From assembly GCA_016179925.1 (NCBI GenBank), contig JACPCG010000098.1, positions 1 to 46,792 on the forward strand: a DNA stretch of 46,792 nt. Direction: 5' to 3'. Of this stretch, positions 1 to 8,522 are shown piece after piece. Numbering within the stretch: the stretch's first letter is position 1; every line of letters starts with the position of its first letter. Below the pieces are notes generated by a model, which was not told the DNA's origin, made no database searches, and saw nothing but the letters and a program-made list of their open reading frames with translations. The DNA is from Candidatus Rokuibacteriota bacterium. GTDB lineage: Bacteria > Methylomirabilota > Methylomirabilia > Rokubacteriales > CSP1-6. Made by a program: the position numbers and the translations under genes.

Positions 1-1056
1 CTCTGGTACACGGTCGTGGACAACCACATCCTGAACTTCACGCGGCAGCGCGTCTTCCCCGACGAGGACGTGCCGCTCGGCTCGGTGGAGTTCCTCGTGG
101 TCACGCTGGCGGCCTTCCTCCCGTGGGCGCTCGCGCTGCCCTGGGCGCTCGGCCGCGCGTTCCGCCGGCCGTGGGGCGACGCGACGGCCCGCCTCTGGCT
201 CCTCTTCGGACTCTGGGCGGTCCTCCTGATCGGCTTCTTCACGGTGTCGGCCTTCAAGCTGCCGCACTACGGGCTGCCCGCCTTCCCCGCGCTCGCCCTG
301 CTCGTCGCGCGGGTCTGGGACGAGACGATCGACGGGGTCCCGCGCGCCGCCTCCCCGCGCGCGCTGCTGGCGCCGCTGCTCGTCCTGTTCGCCCTCGTCA
401 CGGCCGCATTCGCGGCGGTGTGGAGCGGGCTGGTGCGGATTCCGCCCGACGTGCTCGCCAGCGTGGACATGGCCACGCGGAACCTCGTGGCCAAGGGGCG
501 GAGCGCGCCCCAGTCGCCGCTGGAGGCCTGGCTCCCGATCCTCCTGCGCGGCGCCGCGATCTTCGGGCTCGCCGCCGTGGCCATGGCGGTGGCGGTCTGG
601 CGCCGCGCCGCGGCGCTCGGCGTCGGCGTCGCCCTCGCGGCGACGATCGCCTTTCTGTCGGTGGTGGCGGGCGAGGGCATGACCCAGTTCGTCCGCACGC
701 GCGCGGTCCGGCCGCTCGCGCAGACGCTGGCGCAGCGCGCCCTGCCGGGCGATCTCATCGTGCACGAGGGGCCGCTCGAGAACAGCGCCTCGGCGCTGAT
801 CGTGCTCGGGCGCCGCGTCGCGGTGGTGAACGGGCGCCAGTCGAACCTCGCCTTCGGCGCGACGTTTCCGGAGGCGAAGGACATCTTCTGGGACCCGCCG
901 CGCCTGCGGACCGCGTGGGCCGCGGCGGGGCGCCACTACCTCCTCTCGACCGTGGAGCCCGAGAAGAGCGTCGTCCGCTCGCTCCCTCCGGAGCGCGTGC
1001 ACCTCATCGCCGAGGCGGGCGGCCGCTGGCTCTATTCGAATATGATGGGACGGTGA
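1..1056 (+). CDS. ArnT/PMT-type glycosyltransferase, C-terminal part (5' end cut by window)
   Basis: The frame is open from base 1, so the gene starts outside the window. The visible 351 codons hold several hydrophobic segments (about residues 25-50, 65-90, 115-145, 180-225) and a soluble C-terminal domain of about 120 residues. This layout matches membrane glycosyltransferases of the ArnT/PMT (GT83/GT39) group, which move sugars from polyprenyl-phosphate donors to lipid or protein on the outer face of the inner membrane. The phrase FKLPHYGLPAFPALALLVAR is typical of the ArnT C-terminal membrane region. The catalytic N-terminal loops are not visible, so donor and acceptor are unknown. The stop overlaps the next start (GTGA), so the cluster is probably one transcript. 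Confidence 0.75.
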   Translation, partial: LWYTVVDNHILNFTRQRVFPDEDVPLGSVEFLVVTLAAFLPWALALPWALGRAFRRPWGDATARLWLLFGLWAVLLIGFFTVSAFKLPHYGLPAFPALALLVARVWDETIDGVPRAASPRALLAPLLVLFALVTAAFAAVWSGLVRIPPDVLASVDMATRNLVAKGRSAPQSPLEAWLPILLRGAAIFGLAAVAMAVAVWRRAAALGVGVALAATIAFLSVVAGEGMTQFVRTRAVRPLAQTLAQRALPGDLIVHEGPLENSASALIVLGRRVAVVNGRQSNLAFGATFPEAKDIFWDPPRLRTAWAAAGRHYLLSTVEPEKSVVRSLPPERVHLIAEAGGRWLYSNMMGR

Positions 1057-1763
1057 GCCCCGCGACACCCCGGTACGTCCTCAAGCCGGATCCGCACTCG
1101 AGCCACTCGATCATCCTCGCGTGGCTCGGCGAGGGGCGCGGGCGCCGAATTCTCGACGTCGGCGCGGCGGACGCGCTCGTGAGCCGGCAGCTCACCGCGC
1201 GCGGCTGGCGCGTCACCGGGATCGAGGGCGACCCGGCGCAGGCCCTGGCGGGCGCGCCGTACTGCGAGCGGATGATCACCGCCAACCTCAACCGCGAGGT
1301 CCCCGAGGTCCAGGGGCCGTTCGACGCGATCCTCTACGGCGACGTCCTGGAGCACCTGATCGAGCCGCTGCGCGTGCTCGTCGAGCTGAACCGCGCGCTG
1401 GCGCCCGACGGCTTCGTGATCGTCTCGGTCCCCAACATCGCTCACCTGTACATCCGCCTGTTGCTCCTGCTCGGGCGCTTCGACTACATCGACCGGGGCA
1501 TCCTCGACAACACGCACCTCCGGTTCTTCACGGCGCGCTCGCTCCGGGCGCTGCTCGCCGACGCCGGGCTCGCCGTCGAGCGCTTCGCGGCGACCCCTGC
1601 GCCGCTCTACCAGATGCTGCCGGCGCGGTGGCACAAGCGTTGGGTGGCCGTGACGCACACGATCAACGCGGCGATCGCGCGGAACCTCCCACGGGTGCTC
1701 GGGTATCAGTTCATCGTGCTGGCGCGGCCGACCGACGGCGCGCCCGGAGCGGGCCGTGAGTGA
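1053..1763 (+). CDS. class I SAM-dependent methyltransferase
   Basis: 236 residues starting at a GTG that overlaps the upstream stop. Motif I is ILDVGAADALVSRQL (about residues 30-44), the acidic end of strand 2 is GIEGD, and the motif IV region reads FDAILYGDVLEHL. VSVPNIAHLYIR and the following NTHLRFFTARSLRALL are typical of Methyltransf_11/23-type enzymes found in surface-polysaccharide and lipid clusters. It sits between two glycosyltransferase genes, so the substrate is probably a glycan, polyprenol or lipid-linked sugar (inference). The last eight bases overlap the GT2 gene. A much longer open frame upstream in the same frame only shadows the preceding gene. Confidence 0.85.
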   Translation: MSPATPRYVLKPDPHSSHSIILAWLGEGRGRRILDVGAADALVSRQLTARGWRVTGIEGDPAQALAGAPYCERMITANLNREVPEVQGPFDAILYGDVLEHLIEPLRVLVELNRALAPDGFVIVSVPNIAHLYIRLLLLLGRFDYIDRGILDNTHLRFFTARSLRALLADAGLAVERFAATPAPLYQMLPARWHKRWVAVTHTINAAIARNLPRVLGYQFIVLARPTDGAPGAGRE

Positions 1764-2532
1764 GCGAGTGGAGAAGCCGAAGGTCGTCGTCGTCATGCCG
1801 GCCTACAATGCGGGGCGCACGCTCCGTCTGACCTACGAAGAGCTGCCGAAGGACACGGTCAGCATGGTCATCCTCGTGGACGACGGGTCCACGGACGCGA
1901 CGCTCGAGATCGCCCGGCAGCTCGGCCTCGAGATCTTCGTCCACAACCGGAACTACGGGTACGGGGCGAACCAGAAGACGTGCTACGCGGAGGCGCTGCG
2001 CGCGGGCGCGGATATCGTCGTGATGGTGCACCCGGACTACCAGTACGACCCGCGGCTCGTGCCGCAGATCGTCGCGCCGATCCTCAGCGGCGAGGCGGAC
2101 GTGGTGCTGGGCTCGCGGCTCAAGGCGGGCCTGGCGCGCCAGCAGGGCATGCCGTGGTGGAAGTATGTGTCGAACCGGTTCCTGACGGGGGTCGAGAACC
2201 GCGTCTTCGGGCTCACCCTCTCCGAGTACCACACGGGGTACCGGGCCTTCCGGCGCGAGGTGCTCGAGACGGTGAACTTCGGGGCGAACTCCGACAGCTT
2301 CGTCTTCGACCAGGAGATCATCGCGCAGGCCGTCGCGGCCCGCTTCCGGATCGCCGAGATCGCGGTGCCGACGCGCTACTTCCCGGAGGCGTCCTCGGCG
2401 GGCTTCGTCGCGTCCTCCGTCTACGGCCTGCGGATCCTCGCGGTCCTCTTCTGGTACACGCTGCACAAGCGGGGCCTGCGGCGCTCCCGCCGGTTCGACA
2501 GCCTCCGCGCGAGGTACACGCGGCTTCCATGA
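1756..2532 (+). CDS. family 2 glycosyltransferase, DPM1/polyprenyl-phosphate sugar synthase type
   Basis: 258 residues. The GT-A nucleotide-sugar fold is clear: VVVMPAYNAGRTL at the N-terminus, VILVDDGSTDATLEIA about residue 35, and the DxD-like site MVHPDYQYDP near residue 90. The acceptor region contains GSRL and GYRAFRREVLE. There are no long membrane segments, so this is the short soluble DPM1-like form that loads a sugar onto polyprenyl phosphate. Such enzymes feed ArnT/PMT-type transferases like the one at the window start. The end overlaps the next ATG by four bases. Confidence 0.9.
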   Translation: MSERVEKPKVVVVMPAYNAGRTLRLTYEELPKDTVSMVILVDDGSTDATLEIARQLGLEIFVHNRNYGYGANQKTCYAEALRAGADIVVMVHPDYQYDPRLVPQIVAPILSGEADVVLGSRLKAGLARQQGMPWWKYVSNRFLTGVENRVFGLTLSEYHTGYRAFRREVLETVNFGANSDSFVFDQEIIAQAVAARFRIAEIAVPTRYFPEASSAGFVASSVYGLRILAVLFWYTLHKRGLRRSRRFDSLRARYTRLP

Positions 2533-4076
2533 CGGCGCTGGCGCGCCCGCTGGAAGTCGTGGCGGCCGCCGTCTCGCTCCTGACCCTGGCGGTTCTCGCG
2601 ACCGGCGGCTGGCGCGTCGCCGGCCTCGCGCTCACGCGCGCCGAGGACCTGGTCGTCCTGCTTGCGGCGCTGGTCGCGGTCCGCCTGCTGGTCGCTCCGG
2701 TGACGCTGCCGGCGGTGCGCCCCGCGCGGGCCGTCGCGGTGGGCGTCGGCGTCTACGCGCTCGTCATGGGATTCATCGTCGTCACGCGGCATCTGGCGCT
2801 GCAGACCCACGCGCTCGACCTCGGCTACTACGTCCAGGTCGTGTGGTCGATCGGCCGGGGGCACGGTGCCCGCGTCACGCTGCCGCCCATGCACGCCTGG
2901 GGCGACCACTTCTCGCCGGTCCTCTACCTGCTCGTGCCGCTCGGCTGGCTGGCGCCGGGCGGAACGGCGCTGCTGCTGGTGGAGACGCTGGTCTTCGCCG
3001 CGGGCGGCGTCGTCGTGTTCAGGTACGCCGCGCGGCGGCTCGCCCCGCACGCGGGTGGACCGCGGGCGGCCGCGGCGTTCGCGTTGCTCTTTCTGCTCAA
3101 CCCGTCGCTCCACGGCATCAATCTCCGGGCGATCCACCCGCAGGCGTTCGCGATCGCGCTCCTGCCGGCCGCGGCGCTGGCGTTCGACGCGCGGCGCTAC
3201 GGCTGGTGCGCGGCGGCGTTGCTCGTGACGCTCGGGGGCAGGGAGGACTGCGCGATCGCGGTGATGGGCTTCGGCATCTGGCTCGCGCTCGCGCGCGGTC
3301 GCTGGGCCCTCGGCGCGGGGGTGGCCGCGGCGAGCGTCGCCCTCCTGTTCGCCGACATCACGTGGGTCATGCCGTACTTCCGCGGCAGCCCGTACCCGCA
3401 CCTCGGCCGGTACCGGCATCTGGGATCGTCACTGGACGAGATCCTCCTGACGCTCGCGACGCGGCCGTGGCAGTGGGTCGGCATGGTCGTGTCGGCGAAG
3501 AAGATCGTGTATCTGCTGGCCCTGCTGGCGCCGCTCGGCTTCCTGCCGCTCCTGGCGCCGCGCGTGCTCGCCGCGGCGCTGCCGGCGCTCGCGCTGAATT
3601 TGCTGGCCCTCGACCCGATCCTCGTCAATCATCGGGGACAGTACCAGTCCTTCGTCCTGCCGTTTCTGGTTCTCGCCGCCGTGGACGGCTGGGCGCGGCT
3701 CTCCGTCTGGACCGGTGAGCGGCCACGCGTCCGGCTGCTGCGGCCCGGCGCCGCCCTGGGCTTCGCGTTCGTCGCGAGCGTCGCGCTCACGGCCCGTACC
3801 GTGAACGACCTCACGCTGACGCGCTGGATGCCGGCGCCCTGGCAGCGCGCCGGGCGCACCCTCGCGCGCGAGATCCCCGCCGGCGCCGCCGTCAGCGTGA
3901 ACGAGCGGCTCGTGCCCCACCTGGCGATGCGACGCGAGGTCTACGTCTTCCCGTCCGGTCTCGAGCGGGCGGAGTACGTCCTCGACTCCGACGTCGAGGT
4001 GGCGAAGGCGCCGCCGGCAGGGTACGCCGTGGTGAGGCGGGCGGAGGGCTGGGTCCTGCTGAAGCGCGGCGGCTAG
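2529..4076 (+). CDS. DUF2079 multi-spanning membrane protein
   Basis: 515 residues starting at the ATG that overlaps the GT2 stop. It has at least ten hydrophobic segments. Phrases such as ALDLGYYVQVVWSIGRG, HAWGDHFSPVLYLL and LGGREDCAIAVMGFGIWL match DUF2079, a family of predicted integral membrane proteins related in architecture to GT-C glycosyltransferases. The acidic and His residues in the first periplasmic loop (LDLGYY, HFSP) are the conserved ones. Its position at the end of the glycosylation cluster suggests a polyprenyl-linked sugar transfer role, but no activity is established. In-frame sequence before 2529 belongs to a shadow of the GT2 gene. Confidence 0.82.
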   Translation: MTALARPLEVVAAAVSLLTLAVLATGGWRVAGLALTRAEDLVVLLAALVAVRLLVAPVTLPAVRPARAVAVGVGVYALVMGFIVVTRHLALQTHALDLGYYVQVVWSIGRGHGARVTLPPMHAWGDHFSPVLYLLVPLGWLAPGGTALLLVETLVFAAGGVVVFRYAARRLAPHAGGPRAAAAFALLFLLNPSLHGINLRAIHPQAFAIALLPAAALAFDARRYGWCAAALLVTLGGREDCAIAVMGFGIWLALARGRWALGAGVAAASVALLFADITWVMPYFRGSPYPHLGRYRHLGSSLDEILLTLATRPWQWVGMVVSAKKIVYLLALLAPLGFLPLLAPRVLAAALPALALNLLALDPILVNHRGQYQSFVLPFLVLAAVDGWARLSVWTGERPRVRLLRPGAALGFAFVASVALTARTVNDLTLTRWMPAPWQRAGRTLAREIPAGAAVSVNERLVPHLAMRREVYVFPSGLERAEYVLDSDVEVAKAPPAGYAVVRRAEGWVLLKRGG

Positions 4077-4087
4077 CCCAGGGCTAG
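4073..4087. repeat. short perfect palindrome at stop codon (CTAGCCC-A-GGGCTAG)
   Basis: Two 7-base arms separated by one base include the TAG stop of the DUF2079 gene. CTAG is scarce here and recurs at several stop codons next to CCGG-type sequence (6823, 16301, 29509). This may be a short relic of the end of the repeat elements described below, or chance. There is no T-run to make it a strong terminator. Confidence 0.4.
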
Positions 4088-4121
4088 GGGGATGAGCTTG
4101 TCGGTCGCCGGCGACGCATCG

Positions 4122-4469
4122 TCACTCATGGCAGCGGACGACGAGGCTGTCGCCCTCGAGGCTCAACGGCAGCGGCGTCAGGCGATCGCCCGCGCACGGC
4201 CCACCGGTGCAGCGCCCCGTATCCGGCTCGTAGAGCGCGCCGTGCGTCGAGCAGATCAGCGAGCGGCCGTCCTCGGTGAAGAACTCGTTCGGCCAGAGGT
4301 CCAGGGGCGTGCCGACGTGGGGGCAGCGGTTGACGTACGCGCGGTAGCGGCCGTCGTGGTTCACGACGAAGCCGCGGATCGCCCGCCCGCCGCACTCGAG
4401 CCTGAACGTCGCCGTGTGGCCGGGAGCCACGCCCGCGGCGGGGCAGCGCCACTCGCCCGAGGCCGTCAT
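4122..4469 (-). CDS. small Rieske [2Fe-2S] domain protein
   Basis: 115 residues, with an alternative ATG 9 bases upstream. The cluster ligands are in CPH (Cys49, His51) and CSTHG (Cys73, His76). The stretch between is longer than in respiratory Rieske proteins and reads LDLWPNEFFTEDGRSL, as in free-standing soluble Rieske proteins of unknown electron partner. A second cysteine-containing loop (GRCTGGPCAG) follows, as usual in this subgroup. No signal peptide or membrane anchor is present, so it is probably cytoplasmic. It is divergently transcribed from the ABC transporter genes across a 24-base gap. Confidence 0.85.
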   Translation of the reverse strand: MTASGEWRCPAAGVAPGHTATFRLECGGRAIRGFVVNHDGRYRAYVNRCPHVGTPLDLWPNEFFTEDGRSLICSTHGALYEPDTGRCTGGPCAGDRLTPLPLSLEGDSLVVRCHE

Positions 4470-4476
4470 GCGCCGC

Positions 4477-4487
4477 ATGTTACCATC
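4477..4487. promoter_or_regulatory. compact divergent promoter with back-to-back -10-like boxes
   Basis: Only 24 bases separate the Rieske ATG (4469) from the ABC ATPase GTG (4494). A minus-strand TAACAT (4482-4477) lies 7 bases before the Rieske start and a plus-strand TACCAT (4482-4487) lies 6 bases before the GTG. Each matches TATAAT at 4 of 6 positions. Transcripts from them would be nearly leaderless. No good -35 box is visible. Confidence 0.35.
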
Positions 4488-4493
4488 GGCCTT

Positions 4494-5429
4494 GTGCTCG
4501 CGATCGACGCGCGCGATGTGACCAAGACGTTCCGCTCGGGCTGGCTCCGGCGGCGCGAGACGCACGCCCTGCGCGGCGTGTCGCTCGCGGTCCCGCGCGG
4601 CGCGATCTGGGGCCTCCTCGGCCCGAACGGGGCGGGGAAGACCACGCTGCTCTCGATCCTGGCGACGCTCCTCACGCCCGACGGCGGAAGCGTGACCGTG
4701 CTCGGCCACGACGTCCTGCGCGAGGCGGCGGCGCTCCGCCACCGGCTCAACATGGCGAGCGGGCGGCCGTCGTTCCTCTGGAGCCTCCGCGTCGACGAGA
4801 TCATCGCGTTCTACGGCCGGCTCTACGGCCTCCACGGCGCGGCGCTCCGCCGGCGCGTGGACGAGCTCGTCGAGCTCTGCGAGCTGGTGCCCTTCCGGCG
4901 CGTGCAGTACAGCGAGCTCTCGACCGGGCTCAAGCAGCGGGTGGCGCTGGCGAAGTCGCTCGTGAACGATCCGGAGCTCCTCTTCCTCGACGAGCCGACG
5001 CTCGGCCTCGACCCCGACGTCTCCGTGCGGGTCCGCCAGCACATCGCGCGGCTCCGGCGCGAGCAGGGCATCACGATCGTGCTCACGACCCACTACATGC
5101 GTGAGGCGGAGGAGCTCTGCGACGAGATCGCCTTCATCAAGGCAGGCCGGATCCCCGCGCGCGGCACGCCCGGGGAGCTGAAGCGCCAGATCCGTCTCGG
5201 CGAGGTGATCGCGCTCAAGCTCGACCCGGCGGCGGTGGAGTGGCTCGCCGAGGCGCCCGGCGTGCTCCGCTGCGCGGAGGCCGGCGGGTGGGTGGAGTGC
5301 ACGGTGGACGAGGCGGAGAAGCGGCTGCCGGAGCTCCTGCGCGCGCTCCACGCCGACGGCGTCGTGGTGAAGAACGTCCAGGTCCGCGAGCCGGACCTCG
5401 AGGAGGTCTTCGTTGAACTGGCGAAATGA
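4494..5429 (+). CDS. ABC transporter ATP-binding protein (ABC-2 exporter type)
   Basis: 311 residues from a GTG start. Walker A is GPNGAGKTT (about residues 43-51), the signature is LSTGLKQRV, Walker B is LLFLDEPTLGLDP, and the switch His is in TTHYM. The C-terminal about 80 residues form the regulatory extension seen in CcmA/DrrA/NatA-type ATPases. The signature has Leu where Gln is usual (LSTGL), which occurs in this group. It is coupled to the permease gene by a 17-base overlap. The pair should form a homodimeric or heterodimeric exporter for a drug, lipid or polysaccharide; the substrate is not evident. Confidence 0.92.
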   Translation: MLAIDARDVTKTFRSGWLRRRETHALRGVSLAVPRGAIWGLLGPNGAGKTTLLSILATLLTPDGGSVTVLGHDVLREAAALRHRLNMASGRPSFLWSLRVDEIIAFYGRLYGLHGAALRRRVDELVELCELVPFRRVQYSELSTGLKQRVALAKSLVNDPELLFLDEPTLGLDPDVSVRVRQHIARLRREQGITIVLTTHYMREAEELCDEIAFIKAGRIPARGTPGELKRQIRLGEVIALKLDPAAVEWLAEAPGVLRCAEAGGWVECTVDEAEKRLPELLRALHADGVVVKNVQVREPDLEEVFVELAK

Positions 5430-6207
5430 GCTCCTCGCCGTGTGGGCGGTGGCCGTGAGAAACGCCCTCATGGCCTCGCGCAACGTCTTCTTCTTCTTCG
5501 AGCTGCTCTTCTGGCCCATCGTCGGGGTGGTCTCGATCGGCCTCATGACGCGGTTCCTCGAGCTCACGCCGGAGCAGGCGTCCTTCGTCCTGATCGGCAC
5601 GATCGCCCTCTCCGTGGTGAACGTCTGTCAGCTCGAGGTCGCGTACGCCGTCCTGATGGACGTCTGGTCGAAGTCGCTGAAGCACCAGTTCCTCGCCCCG
5701 ATCGGCATCCGCCACCTCACCCTGGGCTCCTGGCTCGTGGGGATCGCCCGCGGCCTGGCGATCTTCGTCCTCCTCGCGGCGTTCGGCTGGTGGGCGTTCG
5801 GCTTCGCGGTGCTGGCGCCGGGGCTCCCGGCGGTCGCCGTGTTCGTCTTCGGGTGCTTTCTCACCGCGTGGATCGTCGGCGTCGCCGTCTGCGCGCTGAT
5901 CACCCTCTTCGGCAATCGCGCGGAGGCCTTCGCCTGGGCGAGCGTGAACCTCGTGCTCGTTCTCGCCGGCCTCTATTATCCCGTCTCCGTGCTGCCCGAG
6001 TCGCTCGGCGCGGTCGCGGCCGCGATCCCGCTCACGTACTTCCTCGACGCCTATCGCGCGCACTTCGGCTTCGCCTCCGAGTTCCGGGCGCCGATCGCGA
6101 CGGGGCTCGCGCTGGGGGCGCTCTACACGGCGCTCGCCCACTGGGCCTTCTTCGCCGCAATCCGGCGTGCGCGGCGCACCGGGCTTCTCCTCAAGATGTC
6201 GGAGTGA
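5413..6207 (+). CDS. ABC-2 type transporter permease
   Basis: 264 residues from a TTG start that overlaps the ATPase gene by 17 bases. Six hydrophobic helices are visible, and the layout, including the conserved region LYYPVSVLPESL before the last helices, matches ABC2_membrane proteins. It is the membrane partner of the preceding ATPase. No substrate-binding protein is nearby, which supports export. Later ATG codons exist, but they would remove the first amphipathic segment. Confidence 0.88.
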   Translation: MNWRNELLAVWAVAVRNALMASRNVFFFFELLFWPIVGVVSIGLMTRFLELTPEQASFVLIGTIALSVVNVCQLEVAYAVLMDVWSKSLKHQFLAPIGIRHLTLGSWLVGIARGLAIFVLLAAFGWWAFGFAVLAPGLPAVAVFVFGCFLTAWIVGVAVCALITLFGNRAEAFAWASVNLVLVLAGLYYPVSVLPESLGAVAAAIPLTYFLDAYRAHFGFASEFRAPIATGLALGALYTALAHWAFFAAIRRARRTGLLLKMSE

Positions 6208-6211
6208 CCGC

Positions 6212-6826
6212 ATGGACATCCACGCGTTCGCCAGGCTCCCCACGACGACCTTCGCCGACGTGCTGACGCGCGATCGGGTCATGGACCCGTCCATCCGCCC
6301 GCTCTGGGGTCCGATGCCGCGCCTGGCCGGCCCCGCGTATCCCGTCGCGTGCCCGGCGGGCGACAACCTGATGCTTCACGTCGCGATCCACCGCGCGCCG
6401 GCCGGATCGGTGATCGTCTGCGCCGCCGGCGACTCGAACTGGGCGATGGCGGGCGGCAACGTGTGCGCCTACGCTCAGCAGCGCGCCATCGCCGGCTTCG
6501 TGGTGGACGGCGCGATCCGCGACCTCGCCGAGACGCGGGAGCGGCGCTTTCCCGTGTTCGCGCGCGGCGTGATCCCGATCCCGGGCGTCAGGAAGACGGC
6601 CGGGCTCATCGACGTCCCGGTGGTGTGCGGCGGCGTCACCGTGGCGCCCGGCGACGTCGTCGTCGCCGATGAGGAGGGGATCGTCGTCCTGCCGAAGGGG
6701 CAGGCGGAAGCGATCCTCGCGCGGGCGGTCGAGAGGGCGGACAAGGACGCGAAGACGCCGCTCGCGGACTGGGTGAAGGCGCACAAGGCGCGGATCGACG
6801 AGGCGACGCGGAGCCTCGGGATCTAG
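6212..6826 (+). CDS. RraA-like / HMG-aldolase family protein
   Basis: 204 residues. Family motifs are present: TTFADVLTRDRVMDPSIRPL near the N-terminus, VIVCAAGDSNWAMAGGN in the middle, and GFVVDGAIRDL, where the Asp and Arg-Asp pair bind the divalent metal and keto-acid. RraA proteins either inhibit RNase E or are 4-hydroxy-4-methyl-2-oxoglutarate/oxaloacetate lyases. Isolated homologues like this one are usually lyase-type, and no RNase E partner is visible. It starts 5 bases after the permease stop. The TAG stop lies inside a 14-base palindrome. Confidence 0.85.
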   Translation: MDIHAFARLPTTTFADVLTRDRVMDPSIRPLWGPMPRLAGPAYPVACPAGDNLMLHVAIHRAPAGSVIVCAAGDSNWAMAGGNVCAYAQQRAIAGFVVDGAIRDLAETRERRFPVFARGVIPIPGVRKTAGLIDVPVVCGGVTVAPGDVVVADEEGIVVLPKGQAEAILARAVERADKDAKTPLADWVKAHKARIDEATRSLGI

Positions 6827-6836
6827 TCCGGACTAG
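6823..6836. repeat. 14-bp perfect palindrome CTAGTCCGGACTAG at stop codon
   Basis: The palindrome contains the RraA TAG stop and reaches the GTG of the next gene. Its first 13 bases match the tip of the outer terminal repeat at 16301 (CTAGCCCGGACTA) at 12 positions. It could be the scar of a lost repeat element or a small regulatory palindrome. Confidence 0.45.
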
Positions 6837-7579
6837 TGGACCCGGTCTTCTCGGCCGTGCTGCTCGGCTTCGTCCTCGGGCTCCAGCACGCGACCGACCC
6901 CGACCATCTGGTCGCCGTCGCGACGATCGTGACGCGCGAACGCCGCTTCGCCGACGGCGCGCTGGTCGGCGTGCTCTGGGGCCTCGGGCACATGGCGACG
7001 CTCACGCTCGCGGGAGCGGCGATCGTCGCGTTCAGGCTGACGATCGGTCCGGAGGTCGCGGGCGGATTCGAGTTGCTCGTTGCGGCGATGCTCGTCCTGC
7101 TCGGGGTCTGGCGCCTGCGGGACGCGGCGCGAGGGCTCGACGCGGTGCCGCCGGTCCATCTCACGGCCGATCACGAGCACGGCCATCTCGAAGCCGTCCA
7201 CAGCCATCCGCACCTCCACGGCGAACACGTCCACGCGCATCCGCACGTCCATCCATCGCGCAGCCTGCTCGCGGCGCTGAGCGGGCGACGCGGTCGATTG
7301 CCGGCGCGGGCGCTGCTGGTCGGCGCGGTGCACGGCATGGCGGGGAGCGCCGCCGCTTCGCTCCTCGTCCTGGTGACGCTGCGCTCGACGTCGAGCGTCG
7401 TCGGCTATCTCGCGGTCCTCGGGGTCGGAACAATCCTCGGCATGACGCTGTTGACCGCAGCCATGGCCTACCCGGTGTCGCTGGCGCTCCGCTTCCGCCA
7501 CGCCCGCCGCGCGCTCGCGCTGTGCGCGGGCGTTGGCTCGATCGCGTTCGGCGTCGCGTACGGCTACGCGGCGCTCTGA
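6836..7579 (+). CDS. nickel/cobalt transporter-like membrane protein (UreH/NicO/NiCoT type)
   Basis: 247 residues from GTG. The first helix carries LGLQHATDPDHLVAVATIV, close to the NiCoT metal-selectivity signature (HAxDADHI). A cytoplasmic loop (about residues 105-140) is packed with His in HxH repeats (for example HSHPHLHGEHVHAHPHVH), a usual metal-buffering loop. VGAVHGMAGSAA gives the second family motif. Six helices are expected. It likely imports Ni2+ or Co2+. Nickel would be needed by the nickel-pincer cofactor enzymes encoded by larEBC 31 kb away, but that link is only inference. It is convergent with the transketolase genes across 16 bases. Confidence 0.82.
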   Translation: MDPVFSAVLLGFVLGLQHATDPDHLVAVATIVTRERRFADGALVGVLWGLGHMATLTLAGAAIVAFRLTIGPEVAGGFELLVAAMLVLLGVWRLRDAARGLDAVPPVHLTADHEHGHLEAVHSHPHLHGEHVHAHPHVHPSRSLLAALSGRRGRLPARALLVGAVHGMAGSAAASLLVLVTLRSTSSVVGYLAVLGVGTILGMTLLTAAMAYPVSLALRFRHARRALALCAGVGSIAFGVAYGYAAL

Positions 7580-7595
7580 GTTCCGCGGCTGAGGG

Positions 7596-8522
7596 TCAGC
7601 GGTTCAGGAACTTCCTTACGCTGGCCGCGATCCCGGCGGGGTCGAGGCCGTGCTTGGCGTAGAGGCTCTTCGGGTCGCCCGACTCGCCGAACCCCTGGAC
7701 GCCCAGGCGCTTGAGCGGGGTCGGCAGCGCCTCGGCGAGCGCCTCGGCGACGGCGCCGCCGAGCCCACCCGTGATCGCGTGGTCCTCCGCGGTCACCACG
7801 TGGCCGGTCTTGCCCGCCGAGCCGAGCAGTCCTTCCTCGTCCAGCGGCTTGATGCTGGCCGCGTTGACGACCTCCGCCGAGATCGAGTCGGCTTCGAGGA
7901 GCTTCGCGGCCTCCAGGCAGTTGAACACGGTGCCGCCCGAGCCGATCAGCGTGACCTCGTTGCCGGGGCGCAGCACGAGCCAGCGGCCTGGCCGGAAGCG
8001 GTAGTCGGGCGGGCACACGGGCTCGAGGTTCTGGCGCGTGAGGCGCAGGTAGAGCGGACCCTCGTGCTCGACGGCCCAGGCGACGGCCTGCCGGGTCTCG
8101 AGCTCGTCGGCCGGCTGGATGACCGGCAGGTTCGGCAGCGCGCGGATGCACGCGATGTCCTCGAGCCCCATCTGGCTGTAGCCGTCCTCGCCGATGGCGA
8201 TGCCGGCGTGGGTGCCGACGATCTTCACGTTGGCGTTCGTGTAGGCGACGGAGATGCGGATCGTCTCGAACCGACCGACGACGAAGCAGGCGAATGAGCA
8301 GACGAACGGGATCCTGCCCGCGAGCGCCAGGCCCGCGCCGATCCCGACCATGTTCGACTCGGCGATGCCGAGATTGAAGGCGCGGTCGGGGTAGGTCTTG
8401 GCGAACCTCGCGGTCATCGTGGACTTCGAGAGATCGGCGTCCACGGTGACGATCCGGTCGTCTTTTGCGCCGAGCTCGAGGAGCGCTTCGCCGAACGCCG
8501 CGCGGCTCGCCTTGGCGGGCAT
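7596..8522 (-). CDS. transketolase C-terminal subunit (split transketolase)
   Basis: 308 residues carrying the pyrimidine-binding and C-terminal transketolase domains. RIVTVDADLSKSTM opens the fold, AFNLGIAESNMVGIGAGLAL carries the Glu that activates thiamine diphosphate, and GEDGYSQMGLEDIACIR is typical. The start codon shares one base with the stop of the N-terminal gene (TGATG), so the halves should be translated in equal amounts. Split transketolases serve the pentose phosphate pathway or act as 1-deoxy-xylulose-type paralogues in many bacteria and archaea. It is the last gene of the minus-strand operon. Confidence 0.93.
   Translation of the reverse strand: MPAKASRAAFGEALLELGAKDDRIVTVDADLSKSTMTARFAKTYPDRAFNLGIAESNMVGIGAGLALAGRIPFVCSFACFVVGRFETIRISVAYTNANVKIVGTHAGIAIGEDGYSQMGLEDIACIRALPNLPVIQPADELETRQAVAWAVEHEGPLYLRLTRQNLEPVCPPDYRFRPGRWLVLRPGNEVTLIGSGGTVFNCLEAAKLLEADSISAEVVNAASIKPLDEEGLLGSAGKTGHVVTAEDHAITGGLGGAVAEALAEALPTPLKRLGVQGFGESGDPKSLYAKHGLDPAGIAASVRKFLNR

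Noticed and set aside
1032-1796. Long minus-strand open frames opposite the 5' glycosylation genes
   Set aside because: Composition is shadow-like (Arg/Glu/Asp/Val rich), with no motifs, and covered by confident plus-strand genes.
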